Positions 18,238-27,326 of a stretch of 64,000 nucleotides of DNA are shown one piece after another. The stretch spans positions 1,240,001-1,304,000 of the forward strand of contig NZ_CP018788.1 in the NCBI RefSeq assembly GCF_002139915.1. Direction: 5' to 3'. This stretch comes from Campylobacter devanensis. Its GTDB lineage: Bacteria > Campylobacterota > Campylobacteria > Campylobacterales > Campylobacteraceae. Within the stretch, counting starts at the first letter, position 1; every line of letters begins with the position of its first letter. The notes under the pieces were generated by a model. That model did not search any database and had not been told where the DNA came from. It saw only the letters and a list, made by a program, of their open reading frames with translations. A program made the position numbers and the translations under genes.

Positions 18238-19476
18238 ATGGGTATATTTAGCAAAAAAAGTAAATTTGATGATATTGTTTATAATGAGATAGTAGCAGTA
18301 GTATGTGGCGCATCAAAAGGCAAATTAGAAGCTAGGATTACAAATATTGATAATGATTCTAGATTAGTAACGATAGCTAAGTATATCAATGACCTTTTAG
18401 ATCAAGTAGAAGCCCTACAAAGAGAGACCCAAAGTAGCATTTTAGCAGCCAGAAGTGGCAAAGACTATCGAAATATCTATGTTGAGGGATTTAAAGGGAT
18501 TTTTAGAAATAACGCAGAATCTCTAAGCGAAGGCGTAACCGGTGTTTTAGAGGGGCAAAAAGGAAAAATCAGAGGAATTTTAAGCCAAAAATTTACCGAA
18601 CTTGGCAATGGCACAAATGGAATGGATAGCGTTCAAAGAGATCTAATCGCAAGTGTAAGTGATTTAGCTAAGGTAGTAAATTCTAGTCAGCAAACTGCTG
18701 CTATTGCCGCCCAGAGCATAAGCAAAGTCGAAGAGCTAAGTTCAAATTTTCATATAATAACATCAAATACTAACCAAACTACTCAAAATATATATCAAAG
18801 AGCAACCGATATTAGTAGTGTAGTAAATTTAATTAAAGATATAGCTGACCAAACTAATCTTCTTGCTCTAAATGCCGCCATTGAAGCTGCTCGTGCCGGT
18901 GAGCATGGTAGAGGATTTGCAGTTGTTGCTGATGAAGTTAGAAAATTAGCAGAAAATACAACTAGAGCTACTGCTGATATTGAAAGTACCGTAACAATGC
19001 TAAGTCAAGACGCCGATGAATTAAACCGCTCAACTGATATGATAAATCAAGTGGCCCAAACAGCTTTAAATAACACAGATAAATTAAAAGAGGCTCTAGA
19101 AAATTTTAGTACTGACGCAGCTACTACAGCTAAAGTCTCAGAATTAACGCAAAATAAAACTATTGGAATTTTAACCAAAATTGATCTTATTTTAGCCAAA
19201 ACCACAGCTTATAATAACGCATTAAATGAGCTAAAATTTACTCCAGAGCAAAAAGCGCATATAGATGAGTTATTGCATGATTGTGAGAGTAATTTTGCTA
19301 AATTCAGCCCAGAACAAACTGCTAAAATCAAAGAGGCTTTAGAGTTGATAATTAAAGTTTTAAGAGATGAAAATAGACAAGATATAGATAAACTTGTTGA
19401 TAAATTTAATACCATAGAACAAAATAGTAGTTTTATCTTTAAAAGTATAGATAGCGTAGTATCAAATAAAAATTAA
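18238..19476 (+). CDS. Soluble methyl-accepting chemoreceptor with degenerate CZB-like tail
   Basis: The 412-residue protein has no membrane helix. Residues 1-100 are a helical input region. The receptor signalling hairpin tip is intact near residues 200-240 ([18 protein letters not shown] followed by [12 protein letters not shown]). After the hairpin, residues about 312-400 look like a chemoreceptor zinc-binding (CZB) four-helix domain: K-I-D-x-I-L-x-K-x-x-A-Y-N near 314 matches the first CZB helix, but the zinc histidine is leucine and the C-x-x-G-x-W motif is absent. It should bind CheA/CheW in a cytoplasmic array and take its signal from the PAS protein encoded just upstream. Confidence 0.85.
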   Translation: MGIFSKKSKFDDIVYNEIVAVVCGASKGKLEARITNIDNDSRLVTIAKYINDLLDQVEALQRETQSSILAARSGKDYRNIYVEGFKGIFRNNAESLSEGVTGVLEGQKGKIRGILSQKFTELGNGTNGMDSVQRDLIASVSDLAKVVNSSQQTAAIAAQSISKVEELSSNFHIITSNTNQTTQNIYQRATDISSVVNLIKDIADQTNLLALNAAIEAARAGEHGRGFAVVADEVRKLAENTTRATADIESTVTMLSQDADELNRSTDMINQVAQTALNNTDKLKEALENFSTDAATTAKVSELTQNKTIGILTKIDLILAKTTAYNNALNELKFTPEQKAHIDELLHDCESNFAKFSPEQTAKIKEALELIIKVLRDENRQDIDKLVDKFNTIEQNSSFIFKSIDSVVSNKN

Positions 19477-19490
19477 TTTAGGATTTATAT

Positions 19491-22400
19491 ATGAGTTTGG
19501 ATTTTACCCATCTGCATTTACATACTGAGTATTCGCTTTTAGATGGAGCTAATAAGATTAAAACTTTAGCTAAAAGACTAAAAGAGATGAATATAAAATC
19601 TTGTGCTATTACTGATCATGGAAATATGTTTGGAGCAATTGAGTTTTATAAAGGGATGAGGGCTGAGGGGATAAAGCCAATTATTGGTCTTGAAGCCTAT
19701 ATCCATAATAACGATGATATAAGCTCTAAAGAGAGTAGATATAGATTTCATCTATGCTTATTTGCTAAAAATGAGATAGGATATCAAAATTTAATGTATC
19801 TTAGCTCAATGAGCTATATCAAGGGTTATTACTACTATCCAAGAATCAATAAAAAGCTATTAAGAGAGCATAGTGAGGGGCTAGTTTGTAGCTCGGCTTG
19901 TTTGGCTGGTGAGGTGAATTTTCATCTAAATTTAAGTGAGAGAAATATCAAAAGGGGCGCAGGCGGATATGAAGCAGCCAAAGCCGCAGCGCTAGAGTAT
20001 AAAGATATATTTGGTGATGATTTTTATCTTGAGATTATGCGTCATGGGATATTTGACCAGCAGCGAATCGATAGCGATATTATCAGATTATCTAAAGAGA
20101 CTGGTATTAAATTAATCGCCACAAACGACGCTCACTACACCACCAAAGATAGCGCCATAGCACAAAAAATCTTTGTCTATATCTCAGCCAATAAAAATTT
20201 CGATGAGAGTGTCAAAGAGCAGGTTTTAAGCGAATTTTATGCTAAATCCCCAGAGCAGATGAGCGAGATTTTTGCTGATATCCCAGAAGTGGTATCTAAT
20301 ACCCAAGAGATAGTAAATAAGTGTAATTTAGAGATTAAATTAGGCAACGCCACTCCGCCAAATTTTAAATTCACTCAAGAATATGCCAAAGCAAGGGATC
20401 TAGCCTTGCCAAATCCAAATTTAGAGTATGATTTGGATAATGATAGCCTTTTGTTTGAATATGAGTGTAAAGAGGGGCTTAAAAAGCGTTTAGAGTTTAT
20501 CGATCCTAGCAAACATCAAATTTACAAAGATAGGCTAGACTTAGAGATAAACACCATTAAAAATATGAAATTCCCAGGCTACATGCTTATCGTGGCTGAC
20601 TTTATCAACGAAGCCAAAAAGCGCGGTATCCCAGTAGGCCCAGGGCGTGGCTCGGCTGCTGGAAGCTTGGTAGCTTACGCCCTTCGTATAACTGACCTTG
20701 ATCCGATCCCATATAACTTGCTATTTGAGAGATTTTTAAATCCTGAGCGTATCAGTATGCCTGATATTGATGTGGATTTTTGTCAAAACCGCAGAAGCGA
20801 AGTTATTGATTATGTGATTGAAAAATATGGCCAGTATAATGTCGCTCAAGTAGCTACATTTGGTAAGCTCTTAGCCAAAGGTGTTATAAGAGATGTCGCT
20901 AGGGTTATGGGTATGCCATACGCTGATGCTGATGCGATGGCAAAGCTAATTCCTGATGAGCTTGGAATTAGCTTAAAAGGCTACACAAATAAAAAGGGTG
21001 AATTTGAGCCTGGAGCCTTTGAAAAAGAGCCAAAAATCGCTGAATTGATAGAGAATAATGAGCTAGCTAGAAGCGTGTGGCAATATGCTTGCGAGCTTGA
21101 AGGCTTAAATAGAAATCCCGGTATGCACGCTGCTGGTATAGTAATTAGCAATGAAGAACTATGGAAAAAGGCACCACTATGGCGACAAAGCAACGCCGAA
21201 GATGGCCACTATGTTACGCAATATACTAAGGATTATTTAGAAGATGTAGATCTAATCAAATTTGACTTTTTAGGGCTTAAAACTCTAACTGTGATTGATG
21301 ATGCGATTAAGCTTATTAAAGCTAGATTCAATCAAGATATTTTATGGGAAAAGATCGATTTTAACGACCCTAAAACCTACCAAACTATACAAAGTGGCAA
21401 CACTCTTGGAATTTTTCAGATAGAATCTAGCGGAATGCAAAAATTGGCCGCCAAATTAAAGCCCGATTGCTTCGAAGATATAATCGCTATGATCGCACTC
21501 TATCGCCCAGGGCCGCTAAATTCAGGTATGGTGGATGACTTTATAGATATCAAACATGGCAAAAAGAGCGTAGAATACGCTTTTGATGCCTTGCGACCGA
21601 TATTGGAGCCAACTTATGGAGTTATAGTCTATCAAGAGCAAGTCATGCAAGTAGTCCAAACCGTGGGTGGATTTAGCCTTGGTGGAGCGGATTTAGTCCG
21701 CAGGGCAATGAGTAAGAAAAAAGAAGATGAGATGTTAAGGCTCAAAACCCAGTATCTAGATGGTGCTTCTCAAAATGGCTTTGATAGGGATAAGGCTGAT
21801 GCGCTCTTTGAGTTGATTATGAAATTTGCCGAATATGGATTTAACAAATCCCACTCCGCAGCTTATGCTCTTATCACCTTTCAAACAGCATATTTAAAGA
21901 CCTATTATCCGGCTGAATTTATGGCTGCTCTTTTAAGTAGTGAAGAGAATAACGCCGATAAAATCACCAAATATATAGAAGAGATCCGCCGCCTAGATAT
22001 AGAGCTACTCCCGCCTAGCGTTAGTAAAAGTAGTAGTGAATTTAGCGTTATTAGCAATGAAGGTAAGGATGCCATCATCTATGGTTTAGGCGCTATTAAA
22101 GGCGTTGGGGGATCAGCGATTGAAGATATCACAAATATCAGAAAAGATGGCCTAAATAGCTTAGAAGATCTAGTGTCTAAAAGCGATTGTACCGCAGTAA
22201 ATAAGCGAGTTTATGAATCACTCATAAAATCAGGCGCCTTGGATGAATTTGGCTACACTAGAAAAACTTTGATGCAAAATCTTGAGTATATCACAGACCA
22301 ATCCAAAAAAAGCTCCGATATCAAAAGAGAGGCGCAATTCTCACTATTTGGCGATGATGAGAGTATGAGTAAAATGGTGCTTAATCTAAGCTTAGCCCCA

Positions 22401-23477
22401 GATGAATTCACCCAAAGAGAGCTTTTAAGCTTCGAACAAGAGTATCTAGGCGTATATATCAGCGGACATCCATTAGATGAGTTTAAAAGTAGCATTGAAG
22501 CCATTTCGCATACGAATTCAACGCAGTTTGACACTATCGAAGATGGCAATGAGATTATCGTAATAGGCAAGATAGAAGATATTTCAATCAAGCTGACAAA
22601 ATCTGGCAATAAAATGGGTATCATAACCATCCTTGATATGTATGGAAGTATGGAAGCTACGGTATTTTCTCATATACAAAAGATAGAATCAATGCCAAAA
22701 GATGAGCTAAATAAACCACTTGTATTTAAGATGCTTTTTAATAGAGACGACCAACAAGTCAAGTTAAAAGTAAATGAAATTTACACTCTTGAAGAGGCCG
22801 GAAATACCAAAATCACACTAAAATCCAACAAAATCACCGCCGAAGAGATAGAAGAGAATAAAGAGTATTTTGACGCCATCAAGCACTCTACAATCCTAGA
22901 TATCTTAAAAAGTGCTAAAAACGGCGAACATCTCATCATTGCTAAGCTAAATGATATCAGCATCAAAGATACAAAATCAGGCAATAAAATGGCGATATTA
23001 AGCGTAACTGACAAAAGCTCAAATGCCGATATGTTTGCCTTTGATGTGGCTTGTACTCAAGCTAGTGAGATAATCAACACAGATAGATTATACGCACTCA
23101 AAGTCACACCACCAAGAGACACAAACTCAAAAATGATAGTCAATCAAATCATCGATATAGATGAGGCAAAAAATGGCGATATAACCCTTAGAAACGCACC
23201 TAAAAAAAGAGCCATAAATACAGAAACTACTATCGAACAACCTAGCTCAAATATCGTTGGCAAATTAGAAATTGAGCTAAAATTAAGCGCTTTAAACAAA
23301 AATAAAATCAATCAAATTTACCAACTCGCACACAGACACAACGCTATAATCGGAGCCAAAAAGAGCTTGATCTTAAGAGTTTTAGATGAGAACAAAACGC
23401 AAATTATGCAGTTTGTAACTGAATTTAGCGTAACTGATGATTTCGAAAGTGAGCTAAATACGCTTTTAGTTGGATAA
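19491..23477 (+). CDS. dnaE: DNA polymerase III subunit alpha, with duplicated OB-fold
   Basis: DnaE is the replicative polymerase. The N-terminal PHP domain has H-L-H-T-E-Y-S-L-L-D-G-A near residue 7; the palm holds P-G-R-G-S-A-A-G-S near 385 and the catalytic P-D-I-D-V-D-F near 423; the helix-hairpin-helix is near G-L-G-A-I-K-G-V-G at 865. The 1328-residue length is more than 100 residues above what I know for C. jejuni (about 1200) and E. coli (1160). The extra length is a second OB-like domain: the segment near residue 1025 (K-I-E-D-I-S-I-K-x-T-K-S-G-N-K-M) recurs near 1150 (K-L-N-D-I-S-I-K-x-T-K-S-G-N-K-M). The reading frame is intact throughout. Confidence 0.96.
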   Translation: MSLDFTHLHLHTEYSLLDGANKIKTLAKRLKEMNIKSCAITDHGNMFGAIEFYKGMRAEGIKPIIGLEAYIHNNDDISSKESRYRFHLCLFAKNEIGYQNLMYLSSMSYIKGYYYYPRINKKLLREHSEGLVCSSACLAGEVNFHLNLSERNIKRGAGGYEAAKAAALEYKDIFGDDFYLEIMRHGIFDQQRIDSDIIRLSKETGIKLIATNDAHYTTKDSAIAQKIFVYISANKNFDESVKEQVLSEFYAKSPEQMSEIFADIPEVVSNTQEIVNKCNLEIKLGNATPPNFKFTQEYAKARDLALPNPNLEYDLDNDSLLFEYECKEGLKKRLEFIDPSKHQIYKDRLDLEINTIKNMKFPGYMLIVADFINEAKKRGIPVGPGRGSAAGSLVAYALRITDLDPIPYNLLFERFLNPERISMPDIDVDFCQNRRSEVIDYVIEKYGQYNVAQVATFGKLLAKGVIRDVARVMGMPYADADAMAKLIPDELGISLKGYTNKKGEFEPGAFEKEPKIAELIENNELARSVWQYACELEGLNRNPGMHAAGIVISNEELWKKAPLWRQSNAEDGHYVTQYTKDYLEDVDLIKFDFLGLKTLTVIDDAIKLIKARFNQDILWEKIDFNDPKTYQTIQSGNTLGIFQIESSGMQKLAAKLKPDCFEDIIAMIALYRPGPLNSGMVDDFIDIKHGKKSVEYAFDALRPILEPTYGVIVYQEQVMQVVQTVGGFSLGGADLVRRAMSKKKEDEMLRLKTQYLDGASQNGFDRDKADALFELIMKFAEYGFNKSHSAAYALITFQTAYLKTYYPAEFMAALLSSEENNADKITKYIEEIRRLDIELLPPSVSKSSSEFSVISNEGKDAIIYGLGAIKGVGGSAIEDITNIRKDGLNSLEDLVSKSDCTAVNKRVYESLIKSGALDEFGYTRKTLMQNLEYITDQSKKSSDIKREAQFSLFGDDESMSKMVLNLSLAPDEFTQRELLSFEQEYLGVYISGHPLDEFKSSIEAISHTNSTQFDTIEDGNEIIVIGKIEDISIKLTKSGNKMGIITILDMYGSMEATVFSHIQKIESMPKDELNKPLVFKMLFNRDDQQVKLKVNEIYTLEEAGNTKITLKSNKITAEEIEENKEYFDAIKHSTILDILKSAKNGEHLIIAKLNDISIKDTKSGNKMAILSVTDKSSNADMFAFDVACTQASEIINTDRLYALKVTPPRDTNSKMIVNQIIDIDEAKNGDITLRNAPKKRAINTETTIEQPSSNIVGKLEIELKLSALNKNKINQIYQLAHRHNAIIGAKKSLILRVLDENKTQIMQFVTEFSVTDDFESELNTLLVG

Positions 23478-23519
23478 ATATATTAAATTACTAAGTTATA
23501 ATTTTGAAAGAATATTGAA

Positions 23520-24422
23520 ATGAACAAAAAATTATCTAAACCATTTTTAAAATGGGCTGGTGGAAAAGGGCAGCTTTTAAATAAATTTAAAGAGCTATAT
23601 CCACAAGAATTAATAAATGGAGAAGTTAAAATATATATTGAGCCATTTGTCGGTGGTGGTGCTGTTCTTTTTGATATTTTACAAAACTATCAAATTGAGA
23701 AAGCATATATAAATGATATTAATAAAGAGCTTATTAACTGCTATCGTTGTATTAAGGCAGATCTTAAAGAAGTAATAAAACAATTAGATATATTAGAAAA
23801 AGAATATTTATCAAGCGAAGATAGAGCTAGTTATTTTTATAAAGTTAGAGATAGATACAATGAAATTCATTTAAACGAACACTATGACTTTGAAAAATGT
23901 GCTGATTTTATATTTTTAAACAAAACTTGTTTTAATGGACTTTATAGGGTTAATAAAGATGGAAAGTTTAATGTACCACACGGCAAATATAAAAATCCAC
24001 TAATTTGCGATAAAGAAAATTTAAGGTTGTGTTCTCATCTATTACAAAAAGTTGAAATAAGTTTTGGTAGTTATGAACAAGTCTTAGAAAAAGCAGATAA
24101 TAACACATTTGTATATTTTGACCCACCATATAGACCACTTATGGAAAAGAATTCATTTGTGAGTTATGATAAATCTGGATTTGATGATAATGATCAAATA
24201 AAACTTACAGAGAATTATAAATTTTTAGATAATAAAAAATCTCTGTTGATGCTTTCAAATTCTGACCCTAAAAATACAAACGAAGAAGACAATTTCTTTG
24301 ATGATATATATAAAGGTTTTGAAATTGAGAGGGTTTTTGCAAAAAGAATGATAAACTCTTCAGCAAGTAAGCGTGGCGATATAACTGAAATTGTTATAAT
24401 GAACTACAAAAGGAGAAGATAG
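23520..24422 (+). CDS. DpnII-type (Dam-like) DNA adenine methyltransferase
   Basis: This is a class-alpha (D12) N6-adenine methyltransferase, most likely specific for GATC. The 300-residue protein has the SAM-binding P-F-L-K-W-A-G-G-K-G motif at residues 8-17, P-F-V-G-G-G-A-V-L-F near 41, and the catalytic D-P-P-Y at residues 201-204 followed by R-P-L. It begins 43 bases after dnaE. It heads a three-gene DpnII-type cassette whose endonuclease gene is broken, so it now acts as a solitary methylase. GATC specificity is inferred from the Dam/DpnM-like sequence and the DpnII-like remnant next to it. Confidence 0.93.
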   Translation: MNKKLSKPFLKWAGGKGQLLNKFKELYPQELINGEVKIYIEPFVGGGAVLFDILQNYQIEKAYINDINKELINCYRCIKADLKEVIKQLDILEKEYLSSEDRASYFYKVRDRYNEIHLNEHYDFEKCADFIFLNKTCFNGLYRVNKDGKFNVPHGKYKNPLICDKENLRLCSHLLQKVEISFGSYEQVLEKADNNTFVYFDPPYRPLMEKNSFVSYDKSGFDDNDQIKLTENYKFLDNKKSLLMLSNSDPKNTNEEDNFFDDIYKGFEIERVFAKRMINSSASKRGDITEIVIMNYKRRR

Positions 24423-24423
24423 A

Positions 24424-24906
24424 ATGAATATTTTAAAAAGATTTATTGATAATTCTATAGTATATTATGATCGTGGTAAATTTGACGACTATTGTGTGTA
24501 TCTAAAAGAAAAAAATTTATCTGCAAAAGCTCCCAGAGATATTGAATATTTTCAATATTTCATTGATTTAGCTAAAATTTATGGTGATAGTAAAATATAT
24601 AATGATTTTTGTTTGATATATGATAAAACAACTGATGTTGTTAATAATGCAATACTTAACCTAATAACTGAAATAAGTGTTTCGTATGGAGAAAATTCCT
24701 TGTGGGTTGATAAATGGTTTACCGTGATATATCTAGGAATGGTGGCTGAAGAAAGAAAAGCTAATGCAATACTAAAGAAAAAAATTAAACGATTAGGGTT
24801 TCATCAAATTATGATGGAAAATCTATCGGCCTATGAAGCTGCAAATTTTAGCAGAGGAAAACGTGCTGTAATATTGTTACAAGAATGTCAAAAAAGAGGT
24901 TTTTAA
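24424..24906 (+). CDS. Hypothetical protein retained in the DpnII-type cassette
   Basis: The 160-residue product lies between the methylase (one-base gap, AGGAGA ribosome site in the methylase end) and the remnant endonuclease gene (one-base gap). It has no signal peptide or membrane segment. It starts with a Y-Y-D-R-G-K-F-D-D-Y-C-V-Y-L segment, has an acidic and aromatic middle, and a basic C-terminal third (K-K-K-I-K-R-L-G) ending in a helix with R-G-K-R-A. I do not recognise the family with certainty. A regulatory or accessory protein of the restriction-modification unit is possible. The frame is intact although the nuclease next to it has decayed. Confidence 0.8.
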   Translation: MNILKRFIDNSIVYYDRGKFDDYCVYLKEKNLSAKAPRDIEYFQYFIDLAKIYGDSKIYNDFCLIYDKTTDVVNNAILNLITEISVSYGENSLWVDKWFTVIYLGMVAEERKANAILKKKIKRLGFHQIMMENLSAYEAANFSRGKRAVILLQECQKRGF

Positions 24907-24907
24907 T

Positions 24908-25413
24908 ATGAAAAGAAATTTTAATGAATGGTTTGCAAATTTTACTGATAGTATAGCAACTTACGAATATTACACAGACTTTTAGCATTGTTTATAAAAA
25001 TATTGATAAAATCAAAGTTGAGTTGAATATTATGAGCTCTTTAATAGGTTCAAAAAATATGGAATATGACTTTGATTTATTATTTAATAAATACCCTGAA
25101 ATAAGAAAATGTTTACCTCTACTTATTGCTGTAAGAGAAAAAGAAATCAAAGTAATAGATAATGGAAAAAATTAAAATATAACTTTACTAATATTGACGA
25201 TATTGAATTGTTAGAAAAACTGGTTTATCTGACCTAATTTCAAATCTAGGTAAAGTTGCTAAAAGATTTGATTATGTAGTTAAAACCAATAATTGCATTT
25301 ATGCTTTTGAAACAAACTTTTATTCAAGCAATGGCTCTAAACTAAATGAAACTGCTAGAAGTTATAAAATGTTAGCTGAAGTTTCTAAAAGTTTTCTTGA
25401 ATCTTTGGTTTGA
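24908..25413 (+). pseudogene. Decayed DpnII/MjaIII-type restriction endonuclease
   Basis: From the ATG at 24908 the frame encodes a typical DpnII-family start (F-N-E-W-F-A-N-F-T-D-S-I-A) but stops at 24983. The next frame continues the same protein (V-Y-K-N-I-D-K-I-K-V-E-L-N, then I-G-S-K-N) to a stop near 25172. A third block, after a shift in an A run at 25214-25218, reads T-G-L-S-D-L-I-S-N-L and then jumps to the core R-F-D-Y-V-V-K-T and C-I-Y-A-F-E-T-N-F-Y-S-S-N-G-S-K-L-N-E, whose E-T-N lies where DpnII-family enzymes carry their catalytic strand. The final region is missing: the frame ends at TGA (25411-25413). An internal stretch also seems to be deleted after S-N-L. The gene is dead. 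Confidence 0.85.
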
Positions 25414-25495
25414 ATATACGATAAAAACACTAAATTATTCTTAAGCTTATTAACTTTTTTGCATTTATAAAATCACTAAAATATTAAACAAAACA

Positions 25496-26974
25496 CTATT
25501 TATTAAATATTTCTACTCCATCAAATCCAAGTTCATTTGGTAAAATCGGGCCGTTAATTATAGTTGGAGTGATAATAAAGATTAATTCACTGGTTTTGCT
25601 AGTTTGTCGGTCGCTTTTAAATAGATACCCAAGCAAAGGAATATCACCCAAAATTGGAACTTTATTAATCTCGTTACCTAGACTTTTAGCGATTAAACCA
25701 CCTAAAATTATACTATCACCACTAGAAATTTCTACCACAGTAGATAACTTTTTTTGCATAGTATCTGGAGCGATTACACGAGGTTGTGTCTGCTTAGCAT
25801 CATCAGCTGAATATTTAAAGCTGCTTAAGCTAGGATTTATACGTAGCATTATGCGATTCTCATCGCTAATTTCAGGTAGAAGGTTTAGTAAAATTCCTAT
25901 AAATACAGAGTGCTGTTTATAAGTAGTTTTAGTAATCTCACTAGTATCATTATTAGTAATATCTTCAGCAATTCTATAATTGATATTATCACCTACTGAG
26001 ATTAGGGCTTGTTGGTTGTTCATTGCCATTATTTTAGGACTTGAGATTATTTGACTTTTCCCATTAGTATTTAAAAAATTTAATACACCATCAAGGCTAA
26101 GACGTAAATCTCCGCCAATGATAAATCCGCCAGAGATATTCTTTAGGCTATGGGCTGGATTTTGAGTAGTGCCTTTATTAAAAATTAGGCGTGATGAAGT
26201 ACCATCGCTTAAATAACTTTTAAAACCAAGCTCAAATTTACTCCAATCAACACCTTTTGTATAGCTATTATCTAGCTCAACAGAGATTATTTTTACATCG
26301 ATTAAAACCTGCTTTTTAAGTCGGTTTGAGAGCAAATTTAGATAGTTTTGTACTCTTTGTAGTTGATTTGCAGTACCAGTGATATGAATTAGCCCAGCTG
26401 CTGGATTAATGATTGGAGCTGGAGCAATAAATGAATCATTATGGCTATTTAATACTAATTTTAGCTCATTAGCAAGATCTTGCCAAAAATCAAATTTTTC
26501 TGTAGTTTTTATTATATTATCTTGATTATTTTCATCATTTTGACTACTATTTTGATAATCCTCGCCAATCTCTATCGGAGCTGAATCTACAGAAGCTTTA
26601 GTAATTGCTTGACCTTGTCTAGCTGAGATAATATAATCCATTTTAAAGGTTTTAGTTTGTATATATGACAAACTTAACATTTTATCATTAAACTCATAAC
26701 TAAGATCATTTGACTCAGCTACTAAGCGTATAATTTCATCAAGACTAAGGCGTGAAATATTTATTAAATTTGTTGGGGTTTTTAATGCATTAGTGGCGTT
26801 TGAATCGCTTAAAGCAATGCTAAATTTACAAATATTTGCAAGCTGAGCTAAAATTTCATATGATGTTATATTTGGGCTTAGACTCATATCTAATTTCTTA
26901 TTTTTACACTCATTTGCATTTAGATTTATAGTTAATGCAGCTAGACTTAATATTTTAAAAAACTTTAATATCAT
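25496..26974 (-). CDS. ctsD: Type II secretion/competence secretin (CtsD-like)
   Basis: This is an outer-membrane secretin of the PulD/PilQ/MshL superfamily. The 492-residue precursor has an N-terminal signal peptide (hydrophobic stretch at residues 4-19), a short N-domain (residues 35-115) and a secretin core from about residue 200 to the end, with G-G-D-L-R-L-S-L-x-G-V-L-N-F-L, the I-I-S-S-P-K-I-M-A motif, V-P-I-L-G-D-I-P-L-L-G-Y-L-F near 435 and I-F-I-I-T-P-T-I-I near the C-terminus. C. jejuni CtsD is the secretin of its DNA-uptake machine, encoded with similar small partners, so a role in natural transformation is likely. It is the last gene of the cluster and overlaps its upstream neighbour by 20 bases. 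Confidence 0.88.
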   Translation of the reverse strand: MILKFFKILSLAALTINLNANECKNKKLDMSLSPNITSYEILAQLANICKFSIALSDSNATNALKTPTNLINISRLSLDEIIRLVAESNDLSYEFNDKMLSLSYIQTKTFKMDYIISARQGQAITKASVDSAPIEIGEDYQNSSQNDENNQDNIIKTTEKFDFWQDLANELKLVLNSHNDSFIAPAPIINPAAGLIHITGTANQLQRVQNYLNLLSNRLKKQVLIDVKIISVELDNSYTKGVDWSKFELGFKSYLSDGTSSRLIFNKGTTQNPAHSLKNISGGFIIGGDLRLSLDGVLNFLNTNGKSQIISSPKIMAMNNQQALISVGDNINYRIAEDITNNDTSEITKTTYKQHSVFIGILLNLLPEISDENRIMLRINPSLSSFKYSADDAKQTQPRVIAPDTMQKKLSTVVEISSGDSIILGGLIAKSLGNEINKVPILGDIPLLGYLFKSDRQTSKTSELIFIITPTIINGPILPNELGFDGVEIFNK

Positions 26975-27326
26975 TATTTACCTTTGAGATTGAAAGCCTA
27001 ATTTTATTATTATTATGCAGTATTATTACAGTTTGGTTTTCTATCTCTAAAATGCAAATCTCTTGACAACTTTGACCTAGTTCATACCAATTAGAGTTGA
27101 TTTTGGCTCTATTTTCTATTATAGCCTCTAATTTTAAAGTGCTAGAATTAAAGTCTGTTTGAACATTTTGAGTGATGTAAAATGGCGATTTTACTTGGTT
27201 TATATCACTTAAATTTGCCCTTAATGGGCTTTTATTGTATAAATCTAAGATATATTTGTATTTAGTACTTAAATCTTGAGAAAATAGCAAAGTAGTCATG
27301 GTTAAAAATAAACAAAGCAATCTCAT
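26955..27326 (-). CDS. Small periplasmic protein of the secretin cluster (PilP-like)
   Basis: The 123-residue product has a cleavable signal sequence (residues 1-17, ending F-S-Q) and a small periplasmic domain with N-R-A-K-I-N-x-x-W-Y-x-x-G, a form common to PilP/GspC-type proteins that link the inner-membrane platform to the secretin. A C-x-x-x-C (residues near 88-92) could form a disulphide. It overlaps the preceding gene by four bases (ATGA) and ctsD by 20 bases. The PilP-like role rests on position and size more than on sequence. Confidence 0.75.
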   Translation of the reverse strand: MRLLCLFLTMTTLLFSQDLSTKYKYILDLYNKSPLRANLSDINQVKSPFYITQNVQTDFNSSTLKLEAIIENRAKINSNWYELGQSCQEICILEIENQTVIILHNNNKIRLSISKVNNDIKVF

